This document shows positions 7,571 through 16,051 of a DNA stretch of 64,000 nt, piece by piece. The notes beneath the pieces were generated by a model. It was not told the DNA's origin, did no database searches, and saw only the letters and a program-made list of their open reading frames with translations. The position numbers and the translations under genes are program-made. Positions within the stretch are counted from its first letter, which is position 1; each line of letters opens with the position of its first letter. The stretch lies in assembly GCF_042648145.1 (NCBI RefSeq), contig NZ_JBHRWV010000001.1:124001-188000 (forward strand), given 5' to 3'. Source of the stretch: Salinicoccus sesuvii (GTDB taxonomy: Bacteria; Bacillota; Bacilli; Staphylococcales; Salinicoccaceae).

Positions 7571-8516
7571 GCATGTAGTGTTACTTTCCTTGCTCATTCT
7601 TCTTTCTTTGGTATCCAGCCTATTCATCGGTTCAGCCAATCTTTCTGAGCTGACGGCATCCCAGTGGCAAACCATTATTTTCGATATCCGGCTACCGCGT
7701 GTGTTGTTTGCTGGAGTACTCGGTGCTGCGCTTGCAATGAGCGGAGTAGTCTTCCAGGTCATATTACGCAATCCAATGGCCGATAGTTTTACGCTTGGTA
7801 TGGCCAATGCTGCGGTTCTTGGCAGTGCTGCGGCAGTGATAACCACACTGCCGCTATTCTTGCGCCCATTTTTAAGTATTATCGCCGGATTGTTGGCCCT
7901 TTCCATCGTTCTTTTGGCTGCGCGTCGTCTGGACACAGCTTATCGTCCCGAAACGCTTATCATCATCGGTGTCCTGCTCGGTGCGATGATGAGCGGTGTG
8001 TTATATATCATCGTTCTGATTGCCCCTGACCAGACGGAATCGATTGCGCGCTACATGTTTGGCTCCCTCTCCGGCGCAAGCTACGACGTTCTGTTTATGA
8101 CGGCAACACTGACTTTCGTAGCTGGAATGATACTGCATCGCAGTGGACGGGCACTAGACCTACTCAATCTTGGTGATGTGCGGGCGTACAGTCTCGGTGT
8201 GGAGGTCCAGAAAGTACGGCCACTGCTGCTCATCACTGCTTCAATTCCTCCACTCATCGCCATCAGCTTCACGGGTATGGTGGCCCTAGTCGGCATCGTT
8301 GTCCCCCAGATGATTCTTTATTTCAAGCCACTTATGTTTCGGCCACTGCTCATATTATCTTCACTCTATGGCGCACTCTATATCGTTGTGGTCGACACCA
8401 TCGGTCGCACCATCATCGCGCCCGTGCAGATTCCAACCGGTGTCATGGTCATGATTTCGGCGGTGCCGCTCTTCATTTTCCTTATGTATAAGAGAATGCT
8501 TGTCTCCCGCCCCTAG
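7563..8516 (+). CDS. FecCD/BtuC-type ABC transporter permease
   Basis: Integral membrane subunit of a vitamin B12/iron-chelate importer, with about nine or ten hydrophobic segments over 317 aa. Family blocks include RLPRVLFAGVLGAALAMSG near the N-terminus, RNPMADSFTLG (the loop contacting the ATPase is later, around LNLGDVRAYSLG), and GIVVPQ in the last third. The ATG at 7563 overlaps the binding-protein stop (ATGAGTAG), implying translational coupling. The usual partner ATPase (BtuD/FhuC type) is absent from the window, so the complex must use an ATPase encoded elsewhere. Confidence 0.85.
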   Translation: MSRHVVLLSLLILLSLVSSLFIGSANLSELTASQWQTIIFDIRLPRVLFAGVLGAALAMSGVVFQVILRNPMADSFTLGMANAAVLGSAAAVITTLPLFLRPFLSIIAGLLALSIVLLAARRLDTAYRPETLIIIGVLLGAMMSGVLYIIVLIAPDQTESIARYMFGSLSGASYDVLFMTATLTFVAGMILHRSGRALDLLNLGDVRAYSLGVEVQKVRPLLLITASIPPLIAISFTGMVALVGIVVPQMILYFKPLMFRPLLILSSLYGALYIVVVDTIGRTIIAPVQIPTGVMVMISAVPLFIFLMYKRMLVSRP

Positions 8517-8605
8517 CTGCGGGAGAGTATGAAATTCCCCTGCCCCATGATAAAATGATAAAAAGGCTGTAAATTCAGTTTTTTAAAAATCGAGGGGGAA
8601 TCACA

Positions 8606-10558
8606 GTGGCACAGAAAGCAGATATAAAAAATATTTTTAAAATCAGATCGGTATCTTCGCCGAAAGTGGCATCGGATCATCAGTTCACGACACTGGTGAC
8701 GCATCTTGATGAGGAGAAGAACGACTATATCACTAATTTATACAGGGTTCAGGATGAATCTCTGCAACAGCTTACATACCAAAAGGAACGTCTATCGAAC
8801 GTCCGGCATTCTGAAGATGGCCAGTGGACACTGTTCATCGCCAAAGCAGAGGATAAGCCGCAAGTATTTCTACTTCGTGCAACGGGTGGAGAACGGATGC
8901 AACTGACCAAAGAGAAATGGGGCGTCAACAGCGCCGAGTTCTCGAAGGATGGCAAGAAGGTCTTCTACCATGTATCGGTCGAAAAAGGTGCGGACGAGAA
9001 TGCGGATGAGACGTCCGAAAAGGATAAACAGCCAGAACCCGTCGTTATCGACCGCATGAAGTACAAGGCAGATAGTGTAGGGTTGCTCAAGGAGAAATAT
9101 CAGGCAGTAAAATTCGTGGAGCTGGATACGAAAGAATCGGAAACGCTTCTTGATGGAGATGAAAATTTCACACTGCATGAAACCATCGGCAGCGATACCC
9201 TAATCTACTCGACGGATAAGAGTGAGGATCCAGACTTCAATTTCAATGAAACCTTATACATCAGAAAAGATGGTGATGAACCGAAGGAAGTCCCTGCCGA
9301 AGCGGGTGGTTTCATGAAGGTGTCCGCTTCCCCAGACGAGAAGCGACTGCTCATTGTGGAGATGAGCCGAGAGTATGAGAATGCAACGCATGGTGAACTT
9401 CATCTGTACGATATCGACTCAGGTGAGAAGACGCATATCACAGAAGGTCTCGACAAACCGGTTGGGGATTATCTGGCAGCAGATACCCAGCAGTCGGTCG
9501 AGAGCAACCCGGTCGCGTGGATTTCGAACGATCGTTTTGTTTTTCTCGTGTCGGATAATGGCAGTGTCAACCTATACGAAGGTAACACAGAAGGAACGAT
9601 TAAACCGCTACTTGAAGGACGCCAACATATCTTTGGCATGGATGCGACACATGAGTATGCGGTTCTCGCAATCTCCAAGCATACGTCTCCAAGCGAACTC
9701 TATAGGTACGACTTTGAAAGTGGGTCGCTTGAACAGCTGACGCAAGTCAATCAGGCATATACAGATGAAACGGAACTTGTGGACCCGGAAGATATCACGT
9801 TTAGTAGTGAAGATGGTACGGAGGTACGTGGCTGGTTCATGAAGCCGGCTGGGTTCGAGACAGGTGCGAAATATCCGATGATCACCAATATCCACGGGGG
9901 ACCGCATGCTTTTTATGGAAACTCCTTCTTCCACGAAATGCAGGTACTTGCTGCAAAGGGCTATGCTGTGCTATTTGTAAATCCAAGAGGGTCACACAGC
10001 TACTCTCAAGCATTTGTGGATGCTGTCAGAGGCGACTACGGTGGCGGCGACTATCGTGATATCATGGCTGGCGTTGATTACGTTACCGGTGTATACGACT
10101 GGATTGACCAGGATAACCTCGGTGTCACGGGTGGCTCATATGGTGGTTTCATGACCAACTGGATCGTCGGCCACACAGACCGTTTCAAGGCAGCGGTCAC
10201 ACAACGCAGCATCTGCAACTGGGTGAGCTTCCGTGGAGTCTCAGATATCGGTTACTATTTTACAGACTGGCAGATCCAAGCGGAGTTCAGCGATATCGAG
10301 AAGATGTGGCACCATTCGCCGATCAAGTATGTCGACGCGATTAGCACGCCATTGCTGATCCTCCATAGTGAGCGCGACTTCAGATGTCCAATCGAACAGG
10401 CTGAGCAGCTATATATTGCACTCAAGTATCAGAAAAAGGAAACGCAGTTTGTCCGGTTCCCTGAAGCGGACCATAATCTATCACGTACAGGAAAGCCGAA
10501 CTTGAGAATCGAGCGTCTCACGCATCTCGTGGACTGGTTCGAAAAGTATCTCGACTGA
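8606..10558 (+). CDS. S9-family serine peptidase (acyl-peptide hydrolase/YuxL type)
   Basis: Prolyl-oligopeptidase superfamily enzyme, cytosolic, cleaving small peptides or removing acylated N-terminal residues. The N-terminal two-thirds form the WD40-like beta-propeller that filters substrate size, and the C-terminal alpha/beta-hydrolase domain carries the triad Ser511 (GGSYGGF), Asp591 (SERDFR) and His623 (EADHNL). The 650-aa length matches Bacillus YuxL-like enzymes. The start is a GTG with GAGGGGG 7 bases upstream. An isoaspartyl dipeptidase follows after 31 bases, so this looks like a peptide-salvage operon. Confidence 0.88.
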   Translation: MAQKADIKNIFKIRSVSSPKVASDHQFTTLVTHLDEEKNDYITNLYRVQDESLQQLTYQKERLSNVRHSEDGQWTLFIAKAEDKPQVFLLRATGGERMQLTKEKWGVNSAEFSKDGKKVFYHVSVEKGADENADETSEKDKQPEPVVIDRMKYKADSVGLLKEKYQAVKFVELDTKESETLLDGDENFTLHETIGSDTLIYSTDKSEDPDFNFNETLYIRKDGDEPKEVPAEAGGFMKVSASPDEKRLLIVEMSREYENATHGELHLYDIDSGEKTHITEGLDKPVGDYLAADTQQSVESNPVAWISNDRFVFLVSDNGSVNLYEGNTEGTIKPLLEGRQHIFGMDATHEYAVLAISKHTSPSELYRYDFESGSLEQLTQVNQAYTDETELVDPEDITFSSEDGTEVRGWFMKPAGFETGAKYPMITNIHGGPHAFYGNSFFHEMQVLAAKGYAVLFVNPRGSHSYSQAFVDAVRGDYGGGDYRDIMAGVDYVTGVYDWIDQDNLGVTGGSYGGFMTNWIVGHTDRFKAAVTQRSICNWVSFRGVSDIGYYFTDWQIQAEFSDIEKMWHHSPIKYVDAISTPLLILHSERDFRCPIEQAEQLYIALKYQKKETQFVRFPEADHNLSRTGKPNLRIERLTHLVDWFEKYLD

Positions 10559-10589
10559 TTCCAATAGATCGATTTCAAGAGGTGAAGCA

Positions 10590-11741
10590 ATGATTACAAT
10601 AGTGAAGGGTGCGTATGTATACGCGCCTGAGCCGCTGGGTTCACGAGATATTGTCATTTTGAATGACCGCATCGAAAAGATTTCCCAGGAAATCGATGAG
10701 AAAAACTATGAAACCTTGGGTCTCGACGTTTGTATCATTGATGGCAGTGGAAAAATGGCTGTCCCTGGACTCGTCGATCCACATGTCCATCTCATCGGTG
10801 GCGGTGGTGAAGGGGGATATCATACACGCACACCGGAAACGGATATCAAAGACTTCGTCGAAGCAGGCATTACAACAGCAGTCGGGTTAATCGGTACAGA
10901 CAAGACGAGCCGTCACTTAGAATCGCTTTATGCAAAAGCCAAGGCGTTGGATGCTGAAGGTATGACCGCCTATATGTATACCGGCAATTACCACGTTCCG
11001 GTACCGACTGTGACGGGAGACATTCAAAAGGATATCTATCTTTTGGACAAAGTCATCGGTACAGCTGAAGTGGCGATTTCTGATCATCGCTCCGGCCAAC
11101 CCAATGTCCATGAGTTGGCAAAGATCGCTGCTGATACAAGAATCGGCGGACTGACTTCCGGCAAAGCGGGCGTGACCCATTTCCACGTGGGACCAGGCGA
11201 GGGGAGGCTGGAACTTCTGCACGCACTGCTTGACCAGTACGACATTCCTGCCGAAAAGGTTTATCCGACCCATATCAATCGTACAAGTGCACTCATCGAA
11301 GATGCGGCACGCCTTTCAAACCGGGGCGCTTACGTGGATATGACTGCCGACACGGATATCGTTTCCCATGTTTTGCATTTCCAACAGTCCGGTGGAGACA
11401 TGCAGAGACTGACACTATCCTCAGATGGTAATGGCAGCCTGCCGGTCTTCGATGAGACAGGACGACTCACCCGTCTGACTGTTGCTCGACCGAAAACACT
11501 GCTTGAAAATGTCCAGCTTCTCCTGAAATCAGGTGAGTTCAACCCTGGTGCTATATTCAGTCTGGTGACAAAACAGCCCTCTGATGTGCTTAAACTTGAT
11601 AAAAAAGGGAATTTGAAATCAGGGTATGATGCGGATATACTGCTGTTTGATTCCGAATACCATCTCGACATGGTCATGGCAAAGGGTGAAATACTCTTTA
11701 GAGACGGCAGAGTAACCGTGAAATCGACTTTTGATGAATGA
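10590..11741 (+). CDS. iadA: Isoaspartyl dipeptidase (M38), with Glu in place of the bridging Lys
   Basis: Amidohydrolase-superfamily enzyme releasing L-aspartate from beta-aspartyl dipeptides produced during breakdown of damaged proteins. Visible metal ligands: His65 and His67 (DPHVHL), His199, His228 and an Asp in SSDGNG (279). Tyr134 (TGNYHVP) corresponds to the E. coli catalytic tyrosine. By my count, the position of the E. coli carbamylated Lys162 falls at Glu160, before AISDHRS, so the metal bridge may be a glutamate. GAGGTGA precedes the ATG. It lies between an S9 peptidase and an acetyltransferase with short gaps. Confidence 0.85.
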   Translation: MITIVKGAYVYAPEPLGSRDIVILNDRIEKISQEIDEKNYETLGLDVCIIDGSGKMAVPGLVDPHVHLIGGGGEGGYHTRTPETDIKDFVEAGITTAVGLIGTDKTSRHLESLYAKAKALDAEGMTAYMYTGNYHVPVPTVTGDIQKDIYLLDKVIGTAEVAISDHRSGQPNVHELAKIAADTRIGGLTSGKAGVTHFHVGPGEGRLELLHALLDQYDIPAEKVYPTHINRTSALIEDAARLSNRGAYVDMTADTDIVSHVLHFQQSGGDMQRLTLSSDGNGSLPVFDETGRLTRLTVARPKTLLENVQLLLKSGEFNPGAIFSLVTKQPSDVLKLDKKGNLKSGYDADILLFDSEYHLDMVMAKGEILFRDGRVTVKSTFDE

Positions 11742-11751
11742 GGTGTGCAAC

Positions 11752-12303
11752 ATGACTGAAAAGGAAAAGATGTTAAGGGGTGAGTACTATAGTTCGGATG
11801 ACCCGACACTTGTTCACCTGAGGGAAAATGCACAGAACTTAGTGGAACAGTACAACCAACCAGGCGGCGGCGATAGAGGCCAACTGCTCGATATGCTGTT
11901 TGGATATCACGTTGAGGGACTGATCATCCGTCCACCCTTTTTCTGCGACTACGGTATTAATATCAAGGTAGGTCGCAACTTCTATGCCAATTTCAACTGT
12001 GTATTGCTCGATGTTGCGAAGATAACAATTGGTGACGATGTACTGCTCGGTCCGAATGTTTCCCTGGTCACAGCCAGTCATCCGATTGATCCGGAGAAGA
12101 GGCGTCAGCGTCTTGAGTATGGGAAGCCAATTACTATTGGCAATAATGTTTGGATCGGTGCAGATGTCACTGTCAATCCAGGTGTGACAATCGGAGAAAA
12201 TGCAGTCATCGGTTCGGGCTCTGTAGTAGTAAAGGATATACCAGCGAATACAGTGGCTGTCGGCAATCCTTGCAAGCCTATAAGAACGATAGAACCTGAA
12301 TAA
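11752..12303 (+). CDS. Maltose/galactoside O-acetyltransferase family (Maa/LacA)
   Basis: Hexapeptide-repeat transferase using acetyl-CoA, forming trimers with a left-handed beta-helix. The N-terminal MTEKEKMLRGEYY segment is the typical Mac domain and the C-terminal two-thirds show isoleucine-rich hexapeptides (ITIGNNVWIGADVTVNPGV). The His in ASHPIDPEKR is the likely catalytic base. I start at 11752 (183 aa, exactly the usual length) because GAGGTG is 6 bases upstream; earlier TTG/ATG codons overlap iadA. The 10-base gap to iadA suggests an operon. The acceptor could be a sugar or another small molecule. Confidence 0.85.
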   Translation: MTEKEKMLRGEYYSSDDPTLVHLRENAQNLVEQYNQPGGGDRGQLLDMLFGYHVEGLIIRPPFFCDYGINIKVGRNFYANFNCVLLDVAKITIGDDVLLGPNVSLVTASHPIDPEKRRQRLEYGKPITIGNNVWIGADVTVNPGVTIGENAVIGSGSVVVKDIPANTVAVGNPCKPIRTIEPE

Positions 12304-12312
12304 GGAAGTAGA

Positions 12313-12356
12313 GTAAAAACGCTGATTTCACTGTAAGTGGGGATCAGCGTTTTTAC
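12313..12356. terminator. Bidirectional terminator between convergent genes
   Basis: A 14-bp inverted repeat (12313-12326 with 12343-12356) with A-rich and T-rich outer edges and an additional inner CACT/AGTG pairing. It ends the acetyltransferase operon and overlaps the last codons of the convergent membrane-protein gene. Confidence 0.8.
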
Positions 12357-12964
12357 ATAATCATATCGAGTCGCCATAAAATGATGAAATCGACTGCATT
12401 CCATAATCTGAGCAGGGTATAGGTGATGATGTGGATACCGATGACGTAGAGTATGAGCGGCCAAAAAGTATCGATTGGTCGTTGGCGGATGGCGAGATAG
12501 AACAGATAACCAGGATACAGATTGAGCAGCGTAAAGATGATGACAAGCGAAATGCCGAAAAGAATGAGCAGGGGCCCTTCGTTCGCATTGAAAAAGTGGC
12601 TGATTGCTGTAACGAGCAGAAACAGTAAGTTTGAAAGGATGAACACTACCGTTGCGGATACTGCATAATAGGAAAGAAGCGATAGTATAGGCACCGGGCT
12701 TTTTCTAAATGTCCGAATCATGAAATATAAAAAAAGCAGGTTGAGTGTGATATATACCATAAGGATAGTAATGCGCAACAGCAATGTGGTAATAAAAGGC
12801 ACATTGGAAATGATGTTCCCATCAAACAGTTCCCCACCGAGAAAATGGCCGAAACTGCCGGTAACCATTGTGTATATCAATAGGAGCGGTATAGTAATAT
12901 AAGGTGAAACCCGAAATGTCGGATCTAGTTTCCTATGGATTCTTATAAAAAAGGATAGCGGCAT
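12353..12964 (-). CDS. Polytopic membrane protein (hypothetical, YIP1-like layout)
   Basis: 203 aa with five or six hydrophobic segments, a short basic N-terminus (FIRIHRKLDP) and a central Pro/Ser-containing loop. This overall layout recalls YIP1-type membrane proteins, but I see no diagnostic motif and cannot name a function. AGGAGGG lies 7 bases before the ATG on the minus strand, supporting the start. It is a monocistronic gene convergent with the acetyltransferase and divergent from the M24 peptidase. Confidence 0.65.
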   Translation of the reverse strand: MPLSFFIRIHRKLDPTFRVSPYITIPLLLIYTMVTGSFGHFLGGELFDGNIISNVPFITTLLLRITILMVYITLNLLFLYFMIRTFRKSPVPILSLLSYYAVSATVVFILSNLLFLLVTAISHFFNANEGPLLILFGISLVIIFTLLNLYPGYLFYLAIRQRPIDTFWPLILYVIGIHIITYTLLRLWNAVDFIILWRLDMIM

Positions 12965-13033
12965 GATTGACCCTCCTAGAATATTGCTATCATATTAGCA
13001 CAGGTGCGACGCAATTAGTAACGACTTAAACTA

Positions 13034-13042
13034 TGTTATATT
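13034..13042 (+). promoter_or_regulatory. Extended -10 promoter for the M24 peptidase gene
   Basis: TGTTATATT (TG-n-TATATT). A start near 13049 excludes the upstream in-frame TTG at 13041 and supports the ATG at 13077. Confidence 0.4.
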
Positions 13043-13076
13043 GGCAATGAAGAACAAAAGCGAAAGGATGGTTAGC

Positions 13077-14177
13077 ATGACAGAGAAATACAAGAATAGA
13101 GTGGAGAACCTAACATCCATGCTAGACACGGATGCGGTCATTATTACAGAACCGACAAACGTCTTTTACTTTACAGGGTGTTTCATTGAACCCCATGAGC
13201 GTATGCTCGCCCTGCTGATTGATGTAAAAACGAATGACACAGTACTGATGTTTCCAGAACTGGATCAAGAAGTGGTCAATGATGAGGCGACGGTCGATAA
13301 CCACATGCCATATAGTGACGGAGAAGATCCTTTTGGACAAATCTTCGAGCATCTATTGGATGCGCAGAGCATCGGTATCGAAGGCGGGCATGTTACGTAC
13401 AACCGTTATCAGAGGCTTCTAGAAAATTATACCGCAGACCAGATTAAATCTGTCGAAGCACAGATCAATCGCCTGCGGGGTAAGAAGGATGCTGACGACA
13501 AAGAGAAGTTACAGGAAGCGGTCGATATTACAGAGAAAGCGCTGGCTGATCTTGTAAACGAGCCACTTTCAGGCAGGACAGAAAAGGAAATCGCTGAATT
13601 CCTGCTAGGGAAAGTAAAGGAATACGGCGCAGTGGATGTTTCGTTTGGTCCCCTTGTGCTGACTGGAGAGAATTCAGCACTGCCACACGGAACTCCAGGA
13701 GATACAACGGTCGAGCCGGGGCATTTTCTGCTTATCGATTTCGGTGTCGTAACCAAAGACCGCTATGTATCGGATATGACACGCACATTCATCATCGGTG
13801 ATTCGACCGAAGAACAAGAAGCGATCTATAACGCCGTGCTTAGGGCAAATGAAATGGGTATCAAAAAAGCCCAGGTTGGTGCACAGATGAATACACTAGA
13901 TGAAGCGGCCCGCCACGAAATCATGGAAGATGGTTACGGGGAGTACTTTACACATCGTATCGGTCATGGCCTCGGTCTCGGATTGCACGAAGCACCGTCA
14001 CTGGATGCACAAAACACGGATAAACTTGAAAATGGCCATGTGATTACCATCGAGCCCGGAGTCTATAAGGCAGGGTTCGGCGGTGTGCGTATCGAGGATA
14101 TGCTCTATATCGATGATACTACCCATGTCTTCACGAATTTTCCTAAAGACATTGATAGCATCACGATTGAAGGGTAG
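13077..14177 (+). CDS. M24 family aminopeptidase (Xaa-Pro peptidase, PepQ/YqhT type)
   Basis: Pita-bread-fold dinuclear metallopeptidase cutting Xaa-Pro bonds in peptides in the cytosol. All five metal ligands are visible: the Asp pair in LLIDFG and YVSDMTRTF, His in HRIGHGLGLGLHE, Glu in ITIEPGVY and Glu in GVRIEDM. The creatinase-like N-terminal domain is complete, giving 366 aa. Start at 13077 is chosen from the GAAAGGATGG ribosome site and the promoter position. It stands alone, bounded by a terminator shared with the pilus operon, and fits the peptide-catabolism theme to its left. Confidence 0.9.
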   Translation: MTEKYKNRVENLTSMLDTDAVIITEPTNVFYFTGCFIEPHERMLALLIDVKTNDTVLMFPELDQEVVNDEATVDNHMPYSDGEDPFGQIFEHLLDAQSIGIEGGHVTYNRYQRLLENYTADQIKSVEAQINRLRGKKDADDKEKLQEAVDITEKALADLVNEPLSGRTEKEIAEFLLGKVKEYGAVDVSFGPLVLTGENSALPHGTPGDTTVEPGHFLLIDFGVVTKDRYVSDMTRTFIIGDSTEEQEAIYNAVLRANEMGIKKAQVGAQMNTLDEAARHEIMEDGYGEYFTHRIGHGLGLGLHEAPSLDAQNTDKLENGHVITIEPGVYKAGFGGVRIEDMLYIDDTTHVFTNFPKDIDSITIEG

Positions 14178-14212
14178 AGAAGTCTAATATATTTAATGTG
14201 AATATTAAATCT

Positions 14213-14245
14213 AAAAGGTACAACTCAGCCGAGTTGTACCTTTTT
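14213..14245. terminator. Bidirectional terminator, boundary of the pilus island
   Basis: 14-bp perfect stem (14213-14226 with 14231-14244) around AGCC, T-rich on both strands. It ends the peptidase gene on the plus strand and the sortase/pilus operon on the minus strand. Confidence 0.85.
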
Positions 14246-14273
14246 CTACGAATGCGATTATTGAAAATATCTT

Positions 14274-15108
14274 CTACCTCCGCTTTTTTGCGAACAAGAA
14301 AAAGAGTATAAGGAGGAGGAGGGCGAGGATGAGTATCCATGAGGAACTAGAGATCATTTTTACTTCATCCACCCAGTTTCCATCTTGCGCTAACTGTGAA
14401 TCGGAGGATGCATGCGTGCTGCTCTGGAGATCCTCTTGTGACGGCGGGGCTATGCGTTCTGCGTAGACCAATACTCTGTCCTCGCCAGATATTGTACATG
14501 TGAGCAAGGTAATCATATCTTGATCTTCACGTATCGCAAGCTTATCCACTTCGACAGGGGGAAACGATCTCTCGTCCTGAAACTTTATAGTAGAGGGTTT
14601 CCTCGAAGTTGTTGATGATGACGATGGCACCATCTCGCAATTTATCGATGTGGGTGAACCACTCATGATCCGGTGAATAGGAGTGGGCAGCTAGGACACT
14701 ATTGGACGGTTTCCCGCCTACCGGATAGCTGGTTCCCTCTACACGGGCGACACCGCGATTAAGGTTATCTGGTGTCGCCTTGTCAAACACCGGATAATGG
14801 ATGTCGAGAGCAGGTATATCGATGGTTGCGATGACATTTTCCATGTTCGCATCCAGATGCGCTGCCTGATTTTTGTTCGCTTCTACAGGCGGGCTGTCTA
14901 TGGTACTTGTGCCCGAAAGAGATGCGTTATAATGTATGAAATTCTGATGCGCTGTCATTTGATCTTCTGAATCGACTTGAAACTGTTGTGAAACAGCATC
15001 CGACTGACGGGATGCGGCGTAATCATTGTAGGTCTTCATGACAGGGGGATATAAGAATATAGAGAGTCCAAAAAGGAAAAGTAACGTAACAACGAACTTT
15101 CTAATCAT
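14274..15108 (-). pseudogene. Second class C-like sortase, frameshifted in a run of five C (minus strand)
   Basis: Membrane transpeptidase that would join pilin subunits or anchor them. The first frame (15108 to 14542) encodes an N-terminal membrane segment and the sortase core to His142 (VLAAHSYSP), then runs into a stop after IVSP. The second frame (to 14274) continues with VEVDKLAIRE, the TLLTC cysteine, the GEDRVLVYAER arginine and a C-terminal membrane anchor. Removing one C from the five-base run at 14557-14561 joins them seamlessly into a 278-residue protein with Cys204 and Arg211. As written, the short product lacks Cys and Arg and must be inactive. Its start overlaps the upstream sortase stop. 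Real mutation, phase variation or a sequencing error are all possible. Confidence 0.85.
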
Positions 15109-15979
15109 TGTTTTTACCCTTTTTCTTTAACCATACCCGCCAAAGTATGAAGAAGAGAATCGCAATTCCAAGTCCAATCACATAGTTTTTGTAGACATTG
15201 AAGAACTTCATCCACCATGGTGCTTTTCCTTGTTCATGGTATTCTTGGACTTCTGGTGTATAGTCGATTTGATGACCACGTACAATGAGCCTATGCGAAT
15301 TGATCATATATGGAGTGCATGTCAAAAGCGTGACATGGTCACCCCCTTCTTCAATTCTCAATTTTTCAAAATCCGATGGTTCAATCACTTCAATCTGATC
15401 GACCTCATACGCAAGCGTCTCATTGATATTATGAACAAAGAAGATATCACCGATTTCCATATCATCGAGATTTGTGAATAATTTCTTATCCGGTAATCCT
15501 CTATGTGCAGTCAGAACGCTATGAGTGTTGTTACCTCCAACGGGTAGGGAAGTGCCGTCTAAGTGTCCGACGCCTTTTTGCAGTACACTTTCCCCGGTAC
15601 CTGCATAAATGGGCAATTCCTGATGGATTTTTGGAATTTCCACTGTACCCATCTTTTCATTCACTTCGAGCATCTGAGCGTACATTGCCTTTCCTTCTTC
15701 TTCTTCAGCTTCTGTGTAGAAGTCATTCAGAGTTTCGTGACCAGTCAATGATTGGTTGTATGCATGCGCCTTTTCTATACGTGTGTCAATATCATCTTGA
15801 TTTAGACGCTTCGCTTCCTCGTTAAAGTCCGCCACTTCGTCGCTTGCACGGTAGTCATAGTAGACCGCACTGACCATAGGATAGATCAATACACCAAGGC
15901 CTATCAGGAAGATGAGAACAATGATCAGATTGAAAATGAAGTTCTTTTTACGATTATGTTGATTTTTTTCCTGAGTCAT
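15101..15979 (-). CDS. Class C (pilus-assembly) sortase
   Basis: Cysteine transpeptidase polymerising pilins at the outer face of the membrane. It has an N-terminal membrane segment (about residues 13-33), the catalytic triad His159 (LTAHRGLP), Cys221 (TLLTCTP) and Arg230 (NSHRLIVRG), and a second membrane segment with a basic tail at the C-terminus, the two-anchor layout of class C enzymes. I do not see the usual DP(W/F/Y) lid motif; NDFYTEAEEEE occupies about that position. The ATG at 15979 (292 aa) follows GGAGGTATAG and is preferred to an upstream GTG. It lies between the backbone pilin and the broken sortase in one operon. Confidence 0.9.
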   Translation of the reverse strand: MTQEKNQHNRKKNFIFNLIIVLIFLIGLGVLIYPMVSAVYYDYRASDEVADFNEEAKRLNQDDIDTRIEKAHAYNQSLTGHETLNDFYTEAEEEEGKAMYAQMLEVNEKMGTVEIPKIHQELPIYAGTGESVLQKGVGHLDGTSLPVGGNNTHSVLTAHRGLPDKKLFTNLDDMEIGDIFFVHNINETLAYEVDQIEVIEPSDFEKLRIEEGGDHVTLLTCTPYMINSHRLIVRGHQIDYTPEVQEYHEQGKAPWWMKFFNVYKNYVIGLGIAILFFILWRVWLKKKGKNND

Positions 15980-16051
15980 ACTATACCTCCGTTTTATTCT
16001 GAAAAGAAAGAAGGCAGACAACACTGTCCACCTTAATCTATATGATGTTTG

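Noticed and set aside
8504..8525. CTCCCGC/GCGGGAG hairpin at the end of the BtuC-type gene as a terminator
   Set aside because: Short stem straddling the stop codon and no T run.
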